Shown one piece after another: positions 19,126 through 29,107 of a DNA stretch of 64,000 nt. Each line of letters opens with the position of its first letter. Positions within the stretch are counted from its first letter, which is position 1. Location: the NCBI RefSeq assembly GCF_001021045.1, contig NZ_CP011545.1, positions 1,488,001 through 1,552,000 of the forward strand, read 5' to 3'. Below the pieces are notes generated by a model, which was not told where the DNA came from, did no database searches, and saw nothing but the letters and a program-made list of their open reading frames with translations. The translations under genes and the position numbers were made by a program. Origin of the DNA: Corynebacterium testudinoris (GTDB taxonomy: Bacteria; Actinomycetota; Actinomycetes; Mycobacteriales; Mycobacteriaceae).

Positions 19126-20469
19126 TTAATCTCGGCCTCGCACGATTCGGCGCAGCCTGCCAATGTAATCGGCGATCCTTTTCTCCGAGCCGTGTTCCTT
19201 CGGTTCGTAGTAGATGGCCTCTGCCAGCTCATCCGGCAGGTACTGCTGCTTGACGACGCCCCGCGGGTCATCGTGGGGATAGATGTAGCCCACCGCATGT
19301 CCCAGCTTTTTCGCACCTTCGTAGTGGCCATCTCGCAGGTGGGCGGGCACGTGCCCGATCTTCCCCGCGCGCACATCGGCCTGGGCGGCGGCAATCGCGG
19401 TGTACACGGCGTTGGATTTCGGGGCCGTGGCCAAGTGGATCGTGGCCTGCGCCAGCGTCAGCTGGGCTTCCGGCATGCCGATGAGTTGGACGGCCTGCGC
19501 CGCCGCGACCGCCGTCTGCAGGGCGGTGGGATCGGCCATCCCGATGTCCTCCGAGGCGAGGATAACCAGCCGTCGGGCCACGAAACGCGGGTCCTCACCG
19601 GCCTCCAGCATCCGCGCCAGGTAATGCAGGGCAGCATCCACGTCCGAACCGCGCAGCGATTTAATGAACGCGCTGATGACGTCGTAATGCTGGTCCCCAT
19701 CGCGGTCATAGCGCACGACCGCCCGGTTGACGTTCTCTTTGATCACGTCCACGCTTATCGACGCCCCGTCGTCCACCGCTTCCGCGGCTGCCTCCAGGTA
19801 AGTCAAGGCCCGGCGGGCGTCACCGCCCGCCAACAACACCAGTTGTTCGAGTGCTGAGTCCTCCAGCGTGACCCGGCCGCCCAGGCCGCGCTCGTCGGTG
19901 ACGGCGCGGGTGATGACGTCGGCCACGGCGGCGTCGTCAAGCGGATTAAGCTGCAGCAACAGCGACCGTGACAGCAGCGGCGCCACGACGGAAAACGACG
20001 GATTTTCCGTCGTGGCGGCGACCAGCAGAACGGTGCGGTTTTCCACCGCCGACAGCAGCGCATCTTGCTGAGTCTTGGAGAAGCGATGGACCTCATCGAT
20101 GAAGAGGACGGTCCGCTCACCGTGGACAAGATCGCGCCGGGCTTTGGTGATGACCTCGCGGACCTCTTTGACCCCGGAGTTCAGTGCCGAGAGGCCCACG
20201 AAGTTGCGGTCAGTCGCGGTAGACACCAGCGATGCGATGGTCGTCTTGCCGGTGCCGGGCGGGCCATACAGGATGACCGAGGCGTGGCCGGAGCCTTCGA
20301 CGAGGCGACGCAACGGCCGACCTTCACCGAGGAGATGTTCTTGGCCGACCACCTCGTCGAGCGTGCGGGGCCGCATCCGCGCCGCCAACGGGGAATGATC
20401 CCCCGCATGGAAAAAATTGGCCTTCTCTGGCCCGCCCGATTCCTGGCCAAACAGCGCGTCCTGAGCCAC
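19126..20469 (-). CDS. rarA: Replication-associated recombination protein RarA/MgsA (AAA+ ATPase)
   Basis: Clamp-loader-like AAA+ ATPase acting at stalled replication forks. The 447-residue protein has [16 protein letters not shown], Walker A GPPGTGKT at 69-76, Walker [18 protein letters not shown], the sensor and arginine finger region (PLLSRSLLL), and the MgsA C-terminal tetramer domain ([38 protein letters not shown]). The start GTG at 20469 is 2 bases after the stop of the upstream APH-like gene, so the two are probably cotranscribed. Confidence 0.94.
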   Translation of the reverse strand: MAQDALFGQESGGPEKANFFHAGDHSPLAARMRPRTLDEVVGQEHLLGEGRPLRRLVEGSGHASVILYGPPGTGKTTIASLVSTATDRNFVGLSALNSGVKEVREVITKARRDLVHGERTVLFIDEVHRFSKTQQDALLSAVENRTVLLVAATTENPSFSVVAPLLSRSLLLQLNPLDDAAVADVITRAVTDERGLGGRVTLEDSALEQLVLLAGGDARRALTYLEAAAEAVDDGASISVDVIKENVNRAVVRYDRDGDQHYDVISAFIKSLRGSDVDAALHYLARMLEAGEDPRFVARRLVILASEDIGMADPTALQTAVAAAQAVQLIGMPEAQLTLAQATIHLATAPKSNAVYTAIAAAQADVRAGKIGHVPAHLRDGHYEGAKKLGHAVGYIYPHDDPRGVVKQQYLPDELAEAIYYEPKEHGSEKRIADYIGRLRRIVRGRD

Positions 20470-20471
20470 GA

Positions 20472-21701
20472 TTAATAGGCCTGCAGGCGGGGCTCAGCCA
20501 GGCGGTCGGCGATCTCCTTGGCAAACAACGCAATGACACCGAAGGACGGATCGGCACCCCGGGCAGCGTAGCGGGATAGCGCCTCAAAAGTCTCAAACAT
20601 ATCCCGGCGGAAGATGATCTCATCGCGGGTGAAGGGCCCGTGATCGGCGGGCCTGAGCAGCCGAGTATCCGAGGTGACCTGCGTGGGGTCGAAATCATCG
20701 CCCTCCTCATGCAGCGTGTGCATCGCCTCCGAGAGGGAACCGAAGTGCATGAGAGCCACGCTGGAGAGGGCCCAACCGAGCAAAGCCCCGGCGATCCGCT
20801 TGTACAGGTTCTCCTCGTTGGTGAAGTTCGGCCACAGGGCGCTGACTTCATGGACCCAGGAGTCGACGAACACGTCCGCTTCGTCATCAGTAATGGGGTG
20901 GGAGAAGATGAACTGCGGGAACCCAGCGATGACACATGCCAGGTCAAAGCTCACGTCCCGGAACCCGGCCCACTCATAGTCGAGGAAGTGCGTCTTGTTG
21001 GCCACGATGATGTTGTCCGGGGACAGATCAAAGGGGGAAAAGGCTCGGTGGCGGGCCATCTGCAGGCGGTTGCGAGCCTCCGTGGAGTACTCGCTGACCA
21101 GATCGGGGATTTCGAATCCTGCGCTGCGCAGCAACTCCTCCCCCACCTGAATGGCCTGGCTAAAGGCCGTGCTCCGCAGCTGTTGGATCTCCTGAGAGCC
21201 GGAGTGATTGCGCATCATCCGCGTGAACAGAATGTCAAAATCCTGCTCATGCTCGGCGGTGCCAGCGTGCATCCGCCCCAGGGCGGTGCCCAAGTTGCGC
21301 AGGATGTGGACACGGCGCTCGGCATCATCGGTTTGCAGCAAATCGGCAAAGGTATCGCCATCGCCGGAGTCACTGAGCACAATGATGCGCTGATCAACAT
21401 CGTGAGCAAGCAGGACCGGACCGGGGCGGACGGATTCACTCAGTGATGTTGTGAACTGATAGGCGACGATCTCGCGGATGAGGGCGGCATCGTTGAGAGT
21501 GTCCCCCGACTGCGGCGAGTATTTGAGGATCACCGAACGTTGCTGCAGGAAAGGCGACGGCGCTACCCGAGCGCGAAGGACCATGGCACTGCCAGAGCCA
21601 CTGAGCTGCGTCACATCCGACAACAGCTGGTTCCCGCCGAAGCGCTGGGACAACGTGTCTTGGGCTACGGCGACGATGGCGTCTTGGTTAAGCAATGTCA
21701 T
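20472..21701 (-). CDS. APH-fold phosphotransferase family protein
   Basis: A 409-residue protein of the aminoglycoside phosphotransferase/choline kinase superfamily. The ATP-binding lobe is N-terminal ([13 protein letters not shown], then VILKYSP with the likely phosphate-binding Lys). The catalytic loop reads [13 protein letters not shown], where Asp and Asn are present but the usual leading His is replaced, and the DFG-like metal loop is [11 protein letters not shown]. The substrate cannot be inferred; antibiotic resistance is unlikely in this housekeeping context. It lies between aspS and rarA, 18 bases after aspS, and is probably in their transcript. Confidence 0.75.
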   Translation of the reverse strand: MTLLNQDAIVAVAQDTLSQRFGGNQLLSDVTQLSGSGSAMVLRARVAPSPFLQQRSVILKYSPQSGDTLNDAALIREIVAYQFTTSLSESVRPGPVLLAHDVDQRIIVLSDSGDGDTFADLLQTDDAERRVHILRNLGTALGRMHAGTAEHEQDFDILFTRMMRNHSGSQEIQQLRSTAFSQAIQVGEELLRSAGFEIPDLVSEYSTEARNRLQMARHRAFSPFDLSPDNIIVANKTHFLDYEWAGFRDVSFDLACVIAGFPQFIFSHPITDDEADVFVDSWVHEVSALWPNFTNEENLYKRIAGALLGWALSSVALMHFGSLSEAMHTLHEEGDDFDPTQVTSDTRLLRPADHGPFTRDEIIFRRDMFETFEALSRYAARGADPSFGVIALFAKEIADRLAEPRLQAY

Positions 21702-21719
21702 GGTCCCTCAGGGTTTTCC

Positions 21720-23507
21720 TTATTCGGGCTTGGCTGGCTTGGCGTCGATCCCAGTTTCCTTGCGCTGCTGCGCGGAAATCGGAGCCGGGGCCTCAGTCAG
21801 CGGGTCGACGCCGCCACCCGACTTCGGGAAGGCGATGACGTCGCGGATGGAGTCGAATCCACCGAGCAGGGAAACAATGCGGTCCCAGCCAAAAGCGATG
21901 CCTCCGTGAGGCGGGGCGCCGAAAGCGAAAGCGTCGAGCAGGAAGCCGAACTTCTCCTGAGCCTCCTCGTTGGAAATACCCATGACCTCAAACACGCGCT
22001 CCTGGACAGCACGCTGGTGGATACGGATGGAACCGCCACCAATCTCGTTGCCGTTGCACACGATGTCGTAGGCGTAGGCCGTGGCCTCTCCCGGGTTGGA
22101 GTCGAAGCTATCGAGCCACTCCGGCTTCGGGGAGGTGAAGGCATGGTGCACGGCGGTCCACTTGGAGTGACCCAGTGCGACGTCGCCGGAAGCGGTGGCC
22201 TCGGCGGCGGGCTCAAACATGGGGGCGTCGACGACCCAGGTGAAGGCCCAGTCACCCTCCTTGATGAGGCCCAGTTTGTTGGCGATCTCGCCGCGAGCGG
22301 CACCCAGCAGGGCGCGGGAGGACTTGGTGTCACCGGCAGCGAAGAAGATGCAGTCGCCCGGCTTCGCCCCAACGTGGGCGGCAATGCCGGCGCGCTCGGC
22401 GTCAGTGATGTTCTTGGCCACAGGCCCACCCAGCTCGCCGTCTTCACCGACGAGGATGTAGGCGAGGCCCTTCGCGCCGCGCTGCTTGGCCCATTCCTGC
22501 CAGGCGTCGAGCTGACGGCGCGGCTGCGAAGCACCACCGGCCATGACCACAGCGCCGACGTAGTCGTTCTTGAACACACGGAAAGAGGTGTCCTTAAAGA
22601 ACTCGGTGCACTCGGTGATCTCGATGTCGAAACGCAGGTCCGGCTTGTCCGAGCCGTAGCGACGCATGGCTTCGGCGTAGGTCATGCGCGGGATCGGCGT
22701 AGAGATCTCGTAGCCAATGAGCTTCCACAGCGACACGAGGATCTCCTCGGCCAGGGCGATGACATCGTCCTGGTCGGCGAAGCTCATCTCGACGTCGAGC
22801 TGAGTGAACTCCGGCTGGCGATCGGCGCGGAAATCCTCGTCGCGGTAGCACCGAGCGATCTGGTAGTAGCGCTCCATGCCCGCGACCATGAGCAGCTGCT
22901 TGAACAGCTGCGGGGACTGCGGCAGGGCGTAGAAGCTACCCGGCTTGAGGCGGGCCGGAACGACGAAGTCGCGGGCGCCCTCGGGGGTGGAACGGGTCAG
23001 CGTCGGGGTCTCGATCTCTGCGAAATCATGCGCGTCAAGGACATCGCGTGCCGCGCGGTTTGCGGCCGAGCGCAGGCGCAGGGCCTCTGCCTGGCGCTGA
23101 CGGCGCAGGTCGAGGTAGCGGTAACGCAGGCGCGCCTCCTCGCCGACCTCGCCGCCGGACTGCGAGCTGTCATCGATTTGGAAGGGCAGCGGAGCGGACT
23201 CGTTGAGAACTTCCAGCTCGGTGACGTTGAGCTCGATGTCGCCGGATGCCAGGTTCGGGTTCTCGGACCCTTCGGGGCGGGGCTCCACCACACCGGTAAC
23301 GCGGACGCAGTACTCCGAGCGCAGGTCGTGCGCACGTTCCGCGACATCGGATTCGCGGAAAACAACCTGGGCGAGGCCGGAGCGGTCGCGCAGGTCGATG
23401 AAGATGACGCCTCCGTGGTCGCGGCGGCGGGCCACCCAACCGGTGAGGGTGACGGTCTGGCCAGCGGTTTCTTTGCGGAGGTCGCCCGCGAGGTGAGTGC
23501 GCAGCAC
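21720..23507 (-). CDS. aspS: Aspartyl-tRNA synthetase, probably non-discriminating
   Basis: Class IIb synthetase. The 595-residue protein has the OB anticodon domain (about 1-105), class II motifs ([31 protein letters not shown], the bacterial GAD insertion, and [13 protein letters not shown]). Residues His31 and Gly80 fall at positions that in other bacterial enzymes mark charging of both tRNA-Asp and tRNA-Asn, with amidation by GatCAB; this is inference from those studies. The GTG at 23507 has GGAAGGA upstream. A TATATA element at 23544-23549 may be the -10. Confidence 0.96.
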   Translation of the reverse strand: MLRTHLAGDLRKETAGQTVTLTGWVARRRDHGGVIFIDLRDRSGLAQVVFRESDVAERAHDLRSEYCVRVTGVVEPRPEGSENPNLASGDIELNVTELEVLNESAPLPFQIDDSSQSGGEVGEEARLRYRYLDLRRQRQAEALRLRSAANRAARDVLDAHDFAEIETPTLTRSTPEGARDFVVPARLKPGSFYALPQSPQLFKQLLMVAGMERYYQIARCYRDEDFRADRQPEFTQLDVEMSFADQDDVIALAEEILVSLWKLIGYEISTPIPRMTYAEAMRRYGSDKPDLRFDIEITECTEFFKDTSFRVFKNDYVGAVVMAGGASQPRRQLDAWQEWAKQRGAKGLAYILVGEDGELGGPVAKNITDAERAGIAAHVGAKPGDCIFFAAGDTKSSRALLGAARGEIANKLGLIKEGDWAFTWVVDAPMFEPAAEATASGDVALGHSKWTAVHHAFTSPKPEWLDSFDSNPGEATAYAYDIVCNGNEIGGGSIRIHQRAVQERVFEVMGISNEEAQEKFGFLLDAFAFGAPPHGGIAFGWDRIVSLLGGFDSIRDVIAFPKSGGGVDPLTEAPAPISAQQRKETGIDAKPAKPE

Positions 23508-23543
23508 GTTCGTTCTACGTCCTTCCAGGATTGTTGATCGTTT

Positions 23544-23549
23544 TATATA
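23544..23549 (-). promoter_or_regulatory. Candidate -10 element of the aspS promoter
   Basis: The minus strand carries TATATA (in TTATATAAAA) 36 bases upstream of the aspS GTG, in an AT-rich patch that stands out in this GC-rich region. No clear -35 sequence is visible at 16-18 bases. It is the best promoter candidate for aspS and the following APH-like and rarA genes. Confidence 0.4.
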
Positions 23550-23650
23550 AGGAGCCTAAGGCAGTCCTTCCTCCGGTGGAGTCTACCCCGCCTGGAAATT
23601 TCCCCTTTCCACTCCCCCACAACGTCGGGCTGGTGTGTAAAGATACAGCC

Positions 23651-24535
23651 ATGACATTCCGTAAGGATGCCGATGTCACCGGTGGCCGCCGCGCCACAAC
23701 CGGTGGCGGTGGCGGCAAAATCGCAGTCGGCGGCGGCATTGGTTCGCTCCTCCTCGTCGGCCTCTTCCTCCTTTTGGGCGGCAACCCCAACGACATTGGG
23801 CAAGTTCTTGGGGGTGGCCAGCAGGAGCAACTGCCCTCGGGGACCTCCAGCCAGCTGGAGCACTGCAACACCATCGAGGATGGCAACAAATACGCCGACT
23901 GCCGCGTCGACTTCACCGCTCAGTCGGTGGATCAGATGTGGGAGACGATGCTGCCGGAGCAGGCCGGTATTCAGTACACCGAGCCGGGCCGCGTCGTTTT
24001 CCAGAATTCCGTCCAGTCCGGCTGCGGCATGGCGTCGTCTGCGACGGGCCCCTTCTACTGCCCAGCCGATCAGTCCGCCTACTTCGATGTCTCCTTCTTT
24101 GATCAGCTCAACCAGCTCGGCGGATCTGACTCTCCGCTGGCGCAGATGTACATCGTGGCCCACGAGTTCGGGCACCACATCCAGCAGCTGGAAGGCACCC
24201 TAGGCTTGAGCAACTACAACAACCCAGGCGCCGATTCCAACGCCGTCAAGATCGAGCTGCAGGCCGATTGCTACGCCGGCCTCTGGGTCTCCCAGGCCGA
24301 CAAGGGCGAGAACCCTTACCTCGAGCCGGTCACTCGCGAGCAGGTGGCCACCGCCATCGATACTGCCCGGGCCGTCGGCGATGACAACATCCAGAAACGC
24401 ACCAGCGGCGAGGTCCGCCCTGATGTGTGGACCCACGGTTCCTCTGAACAGCGCCAAGAGGCCTTCCTCGCCGGCTACAACAATGGCACCATGGCGTCCT
24501 GCGACACCCTCGGGCGCAACGCTTACTCCCGCTAG
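23651..24535 (+). CDS. YpfJ-family neutral zinc metallopeptidase, membrane-anchored
   Basis: A 294-residue protein with a glycine-rich N-terminus, a membrane segment at about residues 26-44, and an extracytoplasmic peptidase domain with the zinc motif HEFGHH at 171-176 and a third ligand region KIELQADCYAG. Paired cysteines (C72/C84, C125/C137) suggest disulfides outside the membrane. The family is widespread but its substrates are unknown. The ATG at 23651 follows TAAAGA by 7 bases (23638-23643), which fits a leaderless transcript. It is convergent with the SNF2 helicase and shares CTAG stop bases with it. Confidence 0.88.
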   Translation: MTFRKDADVTGGRRATTGGGGGKIAVGGGIGSLLLVGLFLLLGGNPNDIGQVLGGGQQEQLPSGTSSQLEHCNTIEDGNKYADCRVDFTAQSVDQMWETMLPEQAGIQYTEPGRVVFQNSVQSGCGMASSATGPFYCPADQSAYFDVSFFDQLNQLGGSDSPLAQMYIVAHEFGHHIQQLEGTLGLSNYNNPGADSNAVKIELQADCYAGLWVSQADKGENPYLEPVTREQVATAIDTARAVGDDNIQKRTSGEVRPDVWTHGSSEQRQEAFLAGYNNGTMASCDTLGRNAYSR

Positions 24536-27138
24536 GAGTATCCCAATCGCGCCCGTTCGGCCGCGATGATCGCGGATGCTAGCTGTCCCTCCGTCACATC
24601 GATGGCGTCGGGGACGGCGGCGCTTTCCGACGGCCGCGCGTACGCCTCAAACAGCGAACTCTTGCCGGCGAGCATGTCGAGCATCCGCTCGTCGACGGTG
24701 TCGTCGGCGATGAGCCGGTGGACGAGCACCGATGACGTCTGGCCCATGCGGTGGACCCGGGCAATGGCCTGGGCTTCGATGGAGGGTTTGACCTGTGGTT
24801 CCACGAGAATGACCACGGAGGCGGACTGGATGTTCAGGCCGGTGCCGCCAGCGGTGATTTGTGCCAGGAGGACGGAGCCGGGGGCGGAGGTACCGAGGGC
24901 GTCGATAAGCTCTTGGCGCGCGGCGGGGGCGACGGACCCGGAGACGGTGCCCACGACGCGCTCCCCCAACGCGTGTTCGAGCACGCTGAGGACGTCGAGG
25001 AAATAGGTAAAGATAAGGACTTTCCGTCCCGCTTCTTCGGATTCGGCGACGATCTCGAGGATGCGTTCCAGCTTGGCGGGCATGGCATCGGGGGTGGTCA
25101 TCGGCGCGCGGCGCATAGCCATGAAATTTGCCGCCTGAACAGCCGAGGCGTAGTGCGCTTGATCCTGCGGGGTGAGGTCGACCCAGTCGAGCTGGTCGAG
25201 TTTATCGGGGAGCTCGTCAAGCACTTCTGCTTGATTACGCCGCAAATAGGCGGGCGCGACGCGGACGCGGAAGTCCTCGGCGCTGAGCGATTCCATACCC
25301 GCCACCACGAGATCGGGAGCAACATAACCAACGAGGGTGGCGAACTCCGAGACCCGGTTTTCCAGCGGCGTACCCGTCATGAGCAGGGCGTGGGAAGCCT
25401 GGTCGATGAGCGTGCGGCAGGCGCGGGTGCGGGCGGCGGCGGGGTTTTTAATCATGTGGGCCTCGTCGACGACGATGAGGTGCGGGGCCGGCAAGGTCAT
25501 GGTGCGGGCACCGTCGTAAGTGACCACGCAGATGCCGCCGGATTCGGCCCACGCCGCCACGGCCGATTCCTTGCCTTCACCGTGGGCTTTGTACACGGGT
25601 AGGTCGGTGAAACGGCGCGATTCGCGGACCCAGTTGGTAATCACTGATGCCGGAGCCACCACCAACGTCCGGCCTCCGAGGTGGGCGGCTACTGCTAGCG
25701 CCTGCACGGTTTTACCCAGGCCCATCTCGTCGCCGAGGATGACCTTCTCCTGCACAAGGGCGAATCGGGCACCGAAGGATTGGTAGCCGCGCAGGTGGAG
25801 GTCGGTGAGGTGGGTCTGGTCGAGTTTGAGGGAGCGGATGCGGGTGAGAATGTCGGCGGCGAGGTCGTCGCCGCCTTCGACCTCGAGTCCCAGCAGGGTG
25901 GCCAACAGCGCTTGGTAGTGGGCGGGGCGCACGAGGTAATCGGTCCACGTTTCACCGCTGAGGCTCACCGGGCGGGCCGGTTCGAGGATTCGGGGATGTG
26001 CCTGCGCCCAGGAGATGTCGTCGAGGAACTGCTCCCATTCCGGACCATCTCCCACGACGGTCCAGGGTTCCAGGCTGGTGGGCGTACCCAGCTGGTCGAC
26101 GTATCCCAATACTCGGCGGCGCCGGGCGCGTTCGACCTCATCGAGGTCATTGATCTGATCGAAGCGGGCCAGGGTTCTCACCAAGGTGGTGGCGGCGGCC
26201 GTGGGGGTGTCGCCGATGCCGGTGGTGTGGGTGGCCACAGCCTCCCGGCGCAAGGACTCCGCGGCGGCCTTGAGCCGGCGGGCGGTCTGCTCACCGATGC
26301 CGGAGACCTGGGTGAGCAACCCAAGCGGCGCGCGCAAGACATCGGCGACCGTGGTCACCCGGACCTGGTCGAGGCCACTGAACCGCAGCCGCTCGGCGGT
26401 AGCAGTTTTCAGCGCCTCAACCGGCAGTTGCTCCAAGAGGACCTGCGCCCGCTCATCGGTGAGAGCATCGAGCTGCCGTTCGGCGTCGCAGCGCAAGGCT
26501 GGTTCGGAGTTGGGGTCATCGCGCAGCGCGCGGGCGGCGGCGAGCACGGGTCGCGCGGTGGAGGCATCGTAAGCGGTGAACTCACCCGTGGTGCCCACCG
26601 CGCCAGCCACGGCTGACATGGCGGCGGCGAGGAGATGATCGGGGGTGCCATGAGAGCCGGGAAAGAGGGGCACCCCGCGTCGCTGCCGGTCGGCGGAGAC
26701 GGAGGCGATCTCCAGGTAGGTGCGGATATCCGATGCGAGCGGCGATAGTTCAGCCACGCGCCGCGAGAGGTCGGATGCCGCTGCCTCCGCCATCGCGGTC
26801 TTTCCACCGGAGCCCAGCAGCCGCCCGAAGAACCCGGGGGCCGCGTCGCGGGCAACGGCCCGAATGGGGGCCAGGTTCGAGGCCTGAAAGACGAACTCCT
26901 CGAGCCTGTCCCGCGCTCCGGGCAGGGAAGACAGCTCCACCGTGGCGTAAAAGTCCGACGGCCAGGTGATGGCTCCCGGAGGGAGCAGCACCGTGCCGTC
27001 GTCGAAGCGGACGGCGGCGGTGACGGTGGGCAAACGTGGGGTACGGAGGGCGTCGATAAGCAAGCGAGACGGGGCGATCAAGGCGGTGAGCTGGTCGCTG
27101 TCATTGAGGAGTCGCTGCAAATCCGCGCGGTTGATCAT
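24532..27138 (-). CDS. SNF2-family DNA helicase/translocase with an internal HhH motif
   Basis: An 868-residue protein. The N-terminal half (1-440) is poorly conserved and includes a helix-hairpin-helix motif (VSGIGEQTARRLKAA, about 278-292). The C-terminal half is a Swi2/Snf2 ATPase: GDEMGLGKT at 469-477 (motif I), DEAH at 558-561 (motif II), LLMTGTPLENR (motif III), and the helicase C domain with TYFLDVL, AGGTGLNIQSAS and QAIARVHRMGQ. It probably moves on or remodels nucleoprotein DNA. The start ATG (27138) is 24 bases from the divergent HEPN-CBS gene, so the two may be coregulated. Confidence 0.88.
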   Translation of the reverse strand: MINRADLQRLLNDSDQLTALIAPSRLLIDALRTPRLPTVTAAVRFDDGTVLLPPGAITWPSDFYATVELSSLPGARDRLEEFVFQASNLAPIRAVARDAAPGFFGRLLGSGGKTAMAEAAASDLSRRVAELSPLASDIRTYLEIASVSADRQRRGVPLFPGSHGTPDHLLAAAMSAVAGAVGTTGEFTAYDASTARPVLAAARALRDDPNSEPALRCDAERQLDALTDERAQVLLEQLPVEALKTATAERLRFSGLDQVRVTTVADVLRAPLGLLTQVSGIGEQTARRLKAAAESLRREAVATHTTGIGDTPTAAATTLVRTLARFDQINDLDEVERARRRRVLGYVDQLGTPTSLEPWTVVGDGPEWEQFLDDISWAQAHPRILEPARPVSLSGETWTDYLVRPAHYQALLATLLGLEVEGGDDLAADILTRIRSLKLDQTHLTDLHLRGYQSFGARFALVQEKVILGDEMGLGKTVQALAVAAHLGGRTLVVAPASVITNWVRESRRFTDLPVYKAHGEGKESAVAAWAESGGICVVTYDGARTMTLPAPHLIVVDEAHMIKNPAAARTRACRTLIDQASHALLMTGTPLENRVSEFATLVGYVAPDLVVAGMESLSAEDFRVRVAPAYLRRNQAEVLDELPDKLDQLDWVDLTPQDQAHYASAVQAANFMAMRRAPMTTPDAMPAKLERILEIVAESEEAGRKVLIFTYFLDVLSVLEHALGERVVGTVSGSVAPAARQELIDALGTSAPGSVLLAQITAGGTGLNIQSASVVILVEPQVKPSIEAQAIARVHRMGQTSSVLVHRLIADDTVDERMLDMLAGKSSLFEAYARPSESAAVPDAIDVTEGQLASAIIAAERARLGYS

Positions 27139-27162
27139 GGTGGATCAGTCTAGTCTGGGGGT

Positions 27163-27888
27163 GTGACTGAGAACCGTGCAATCGCCTTTCTGGCCGCTTT
27201 CAATGACATCGAGACCCACCTGCGGGAGACGTTGGATGCGAAGAAATCCGATAGCTTCCGGTGGATGGTGGATCAGGCGAAGCGCCGACACCTCGTGTCC
27301 GAGCGGCATGGAGACGACCTCAAGGAGTTCGCCGAGCTGCGCAATGCCATTAGCCACGGGCAATACACGACAGATTTCCGGCCCATTGCGGAGCCGCTGC
27401 CGGAAACCGTTGCTGAGATCGAACATATCCGGGACCTGTTGCGTGATCCGCCGACCGCACTGGGGGTACTGGGCCAGCATGAAGTGCAGGTTTTCACGCC
27501 GGGCGATGACATTCGGCAGGTGCTGCGAGTGGTGCGAACGACCACGATCAGCCAGTTCCCCATCTACGATCAGGCCCGCTATGTCGACCTGCTGACGACG
27601 AACACGATTGCGCGGTGGGTGGCGGCGGATTTGGATGACAACGAGCACCTGGACGCCCGCACGGTCGCCGAGGTGCTGCGTTTTGCTGAGGGGAGTGACC
27701 GGGCGGTGTTCCTGCCCCGCGAGGCCACGGCGCAGCATGCCTTCGATGCCCTGACCACCCCGGCCAAGGATGGTTCCCTCCCCCGCGCGGCGGTGATCAC
27801 CGAGCATGGGAAGGTGCATCAGCGGCCCTTGCGCATCATTGGGGGTGCTGACCTGGCGTTATTATTGGATGTGGTGAGCGGGGAATAA
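27163..27888 (+). CDS. HEPN-like N-terminal domain fused to a CBS pair
   Basis: A 241-residue protein. The N-terminal part (about 1-95) is helical and contains RNAISH at residues 60-65, matching the RNxxxH catalytic motif of HEPN nucleases. The C-terminal part has two CBS-like units: one around QVFTPGDDIRQVLRVVRTTTISQFPIYD..VDLLTTNTIARWVA, the second around RAVFLPREATAQHAFDAL..PLRIIGGADLALLL. CBS pairs bind adenosine nucleotides, so nucleotide-controlled RNase activity is possible but is inference. The GTG at 27163 follows TAGTCT by 6 bases, so the mRNA may be leaderless. It is divergent from the SNF2 helicase gene. Confidence 0.7.
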   Translation: MTENRAIAFLAAFNDIETHLRETLDAKKSDSFRWMVDQAKRRHLVSERHGDDLKEFAELRNAISHGQYTTDFRPIAEPLPETVAEIEHIRDLLRDPPTALGVLGQHEVQVFTPGDDIRQVLRVVRTTTISQFPIYDQARYVDLLTTNTIARWVAADLDDNEHLDARTVAEVLRFAEGSDRAVFLPREATAQHAFDALTTPAKDGSLPRAAVITEHGKVHQRPLRIIGGADLALLLDVVSGE

Positions 27889-27904
27889 TCCCCCCATAGA
27901 GTTG

Positions 27905-27910
27905 TTGACA
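27905..27910 (+). promoter_or_regulatory. Candidate -35 element upstream of the luciferase-like monooxygenase gene
   Basis: A perfect TTGACA lies in the AT-rich 27895-27940 stretch. At usual spacing the -10 would be GTTAGC (27928-27933) or, with 19 bases, TAGCTA (27930-27935), both imperfect; TATAGA at 27916-27921 is a competing -10 without a -35. The exact start site is unresolved. Confidence 0.35.
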
Positions 27911-27967
27911 TGACATATAGATAGAAAGTTAGCTAGCCAGATCAGAATCGAGACAAGGAGCAGAACA

Positions 27968-29107
27968 ATGCAGTTCGGCATCTTCACCATCGGTGACGTC
28001 ACCATGGACCCCACCAACGGCACCAAGCCCACCGAAGGTGAGCGCATCGAGGCCATGACCCAGATCGCCCTCAAGGCCGAGGAAGTCGGGCTCGACGTCT
28101 TCGCCACCGGCGAGCACCACAACCCTCCCTTCGTGCCCTCCTCCCCGACGACGCATCTGGCTTACATCGCGGCCCAGACCAAGAACCTGCTGCTGTCCAC
28201 CTCCACGACGCTGATCACCACCAACGACCCGGTCAAGATCGCTGAAGATTACGCCTTCCTCCAGCACCTTTCCGGCGGGCGCGTCGACCTCATGATGGGC
28301 CGCGGCAACACCGGCCCCGTCTACCCGTGGTTTGGCAAGGACATCCGCCAAGGCATCCCGCTGGCCGTGGAAAACTACCACCTCCTGCGCCGCCTGTGGC
28401 GCGAGCCCGTGGTCAACTGGCAGGGCCAATTCCGCACCCCGCTCCAGGGCTACACCTCCACCCCGGCGCCGCTCGATGGGGTTCCCCCGTTCGTCTGGCA
28501 CGGCTCCATTCGCTCCACCGAGATCGCAGAGCAGGCCGCTTTCTACGGCGATGGCTTCTTCCACAACAACATCTTCTGGAACAAAGAGCACACCGCCCAG
28601 ATGGTCAACCTCTACCGCACCCGCTATGAGTCTTACGGCCACGGCCAGGCAGACCAGGCCATCGTCGGACTCGGCGGCCACGTCTTCATCGGCGCCACCG
28701 AAGAAGAGGCCAAGAAGAAGTTCCGCCCCTACTTCGACAACGCTCCGGTGTACGGCCATGGCCCCTCGCTCGAGGAGTTCGAAGCCATGACGCCGCTGAC
28801 CGTCGGCACCGCCGAGCAGGTCATCGACCGCACCATGGAGTTCGCCGATTGGGTGGGCGACTACCAGCGCCAGCTGTTCCTCGTCGATCACGCCGGCCTG
28901 CCGCTGGAGATGGTCTTGGAGCAGGTCGAGCTCCTGGGCACCCAGGTCGTCCCGGAGCTGCGTCGCCGCATGGAGGCCCGCCGCCCCGACCACGTCCCGT
29001 CCAACCCCCCGACCCACGCCTCGCTCAAGGCCACCCCGGACTCGCCGCACTTCAAGGTTCGTCCGGTGGAAGAATCTGCTGAAGAATCTGTCAAAGAGGA
29101 AGCATAA
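27968..29107 (+). CDS. LLM-class FMN-dependent monooxygenase (CE1758 family)
   Basis: Bacterial luciferase-like flavin monooxygenase of 379 residues with the TIM-barrel pattern: MQFGIFTIGDV at the first strand, GLDVFATGEHHNPPFVPSSP, LSTSTTLITTNDPVKIAEDYAFLQHLSGGRVDLMMGRG, and PFVWHGSIRSTEIAEQAAFYGDGFF. The CE1758 name comes from the homologous Corynebacterium efficiens family. The ribosome site AAGGAG lies 8 bases before the ATG. The next gene encodes an FMN reductase, overlapping by one base, so this is a two-component monooxygenase. The substrate is unknown. Confidence 0.88.
   Translation: MQFGIFTIGDVTMDPTNGTKPTEGERIEAMTQIALKAEEVGLDVFATGEHHNPPFVPSSPTTHLAYIAAQTKNLLLSTSTTLITTNDPVKIAEDYAFLQHLSGGRVDLMMGRGNTGPVYPWFGKDIRQGIPLAVENYHLLRRLWREPVVNWQGQFRTPLQGYTSTPAPLDGVPPFVWHGSIRSTEIAEQAAFYGDGFFHNNIFWNKEHTAQMVNLYRTRYESYGHGQADQAIVGLGGHVFIGATEEEAKKKFRPYFDNAPVYGHGPSLEEFEAMTPLTVGTAEQVIDRTMEFADWVGDYQRQLFLVDHAGLPLEMVLEQVELLGTQVVPELRRRMEARRPDHVPSNPPTHASLKATPDSPHFKVRPVEESAEESVKEEA

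Noticed and set aside
21540..23537. Long open frame (665 codons) antisense to aspS
   Set aside because: Shadow of the aspS reading frame; the sense strand encodes a full AspRS with all motifs.
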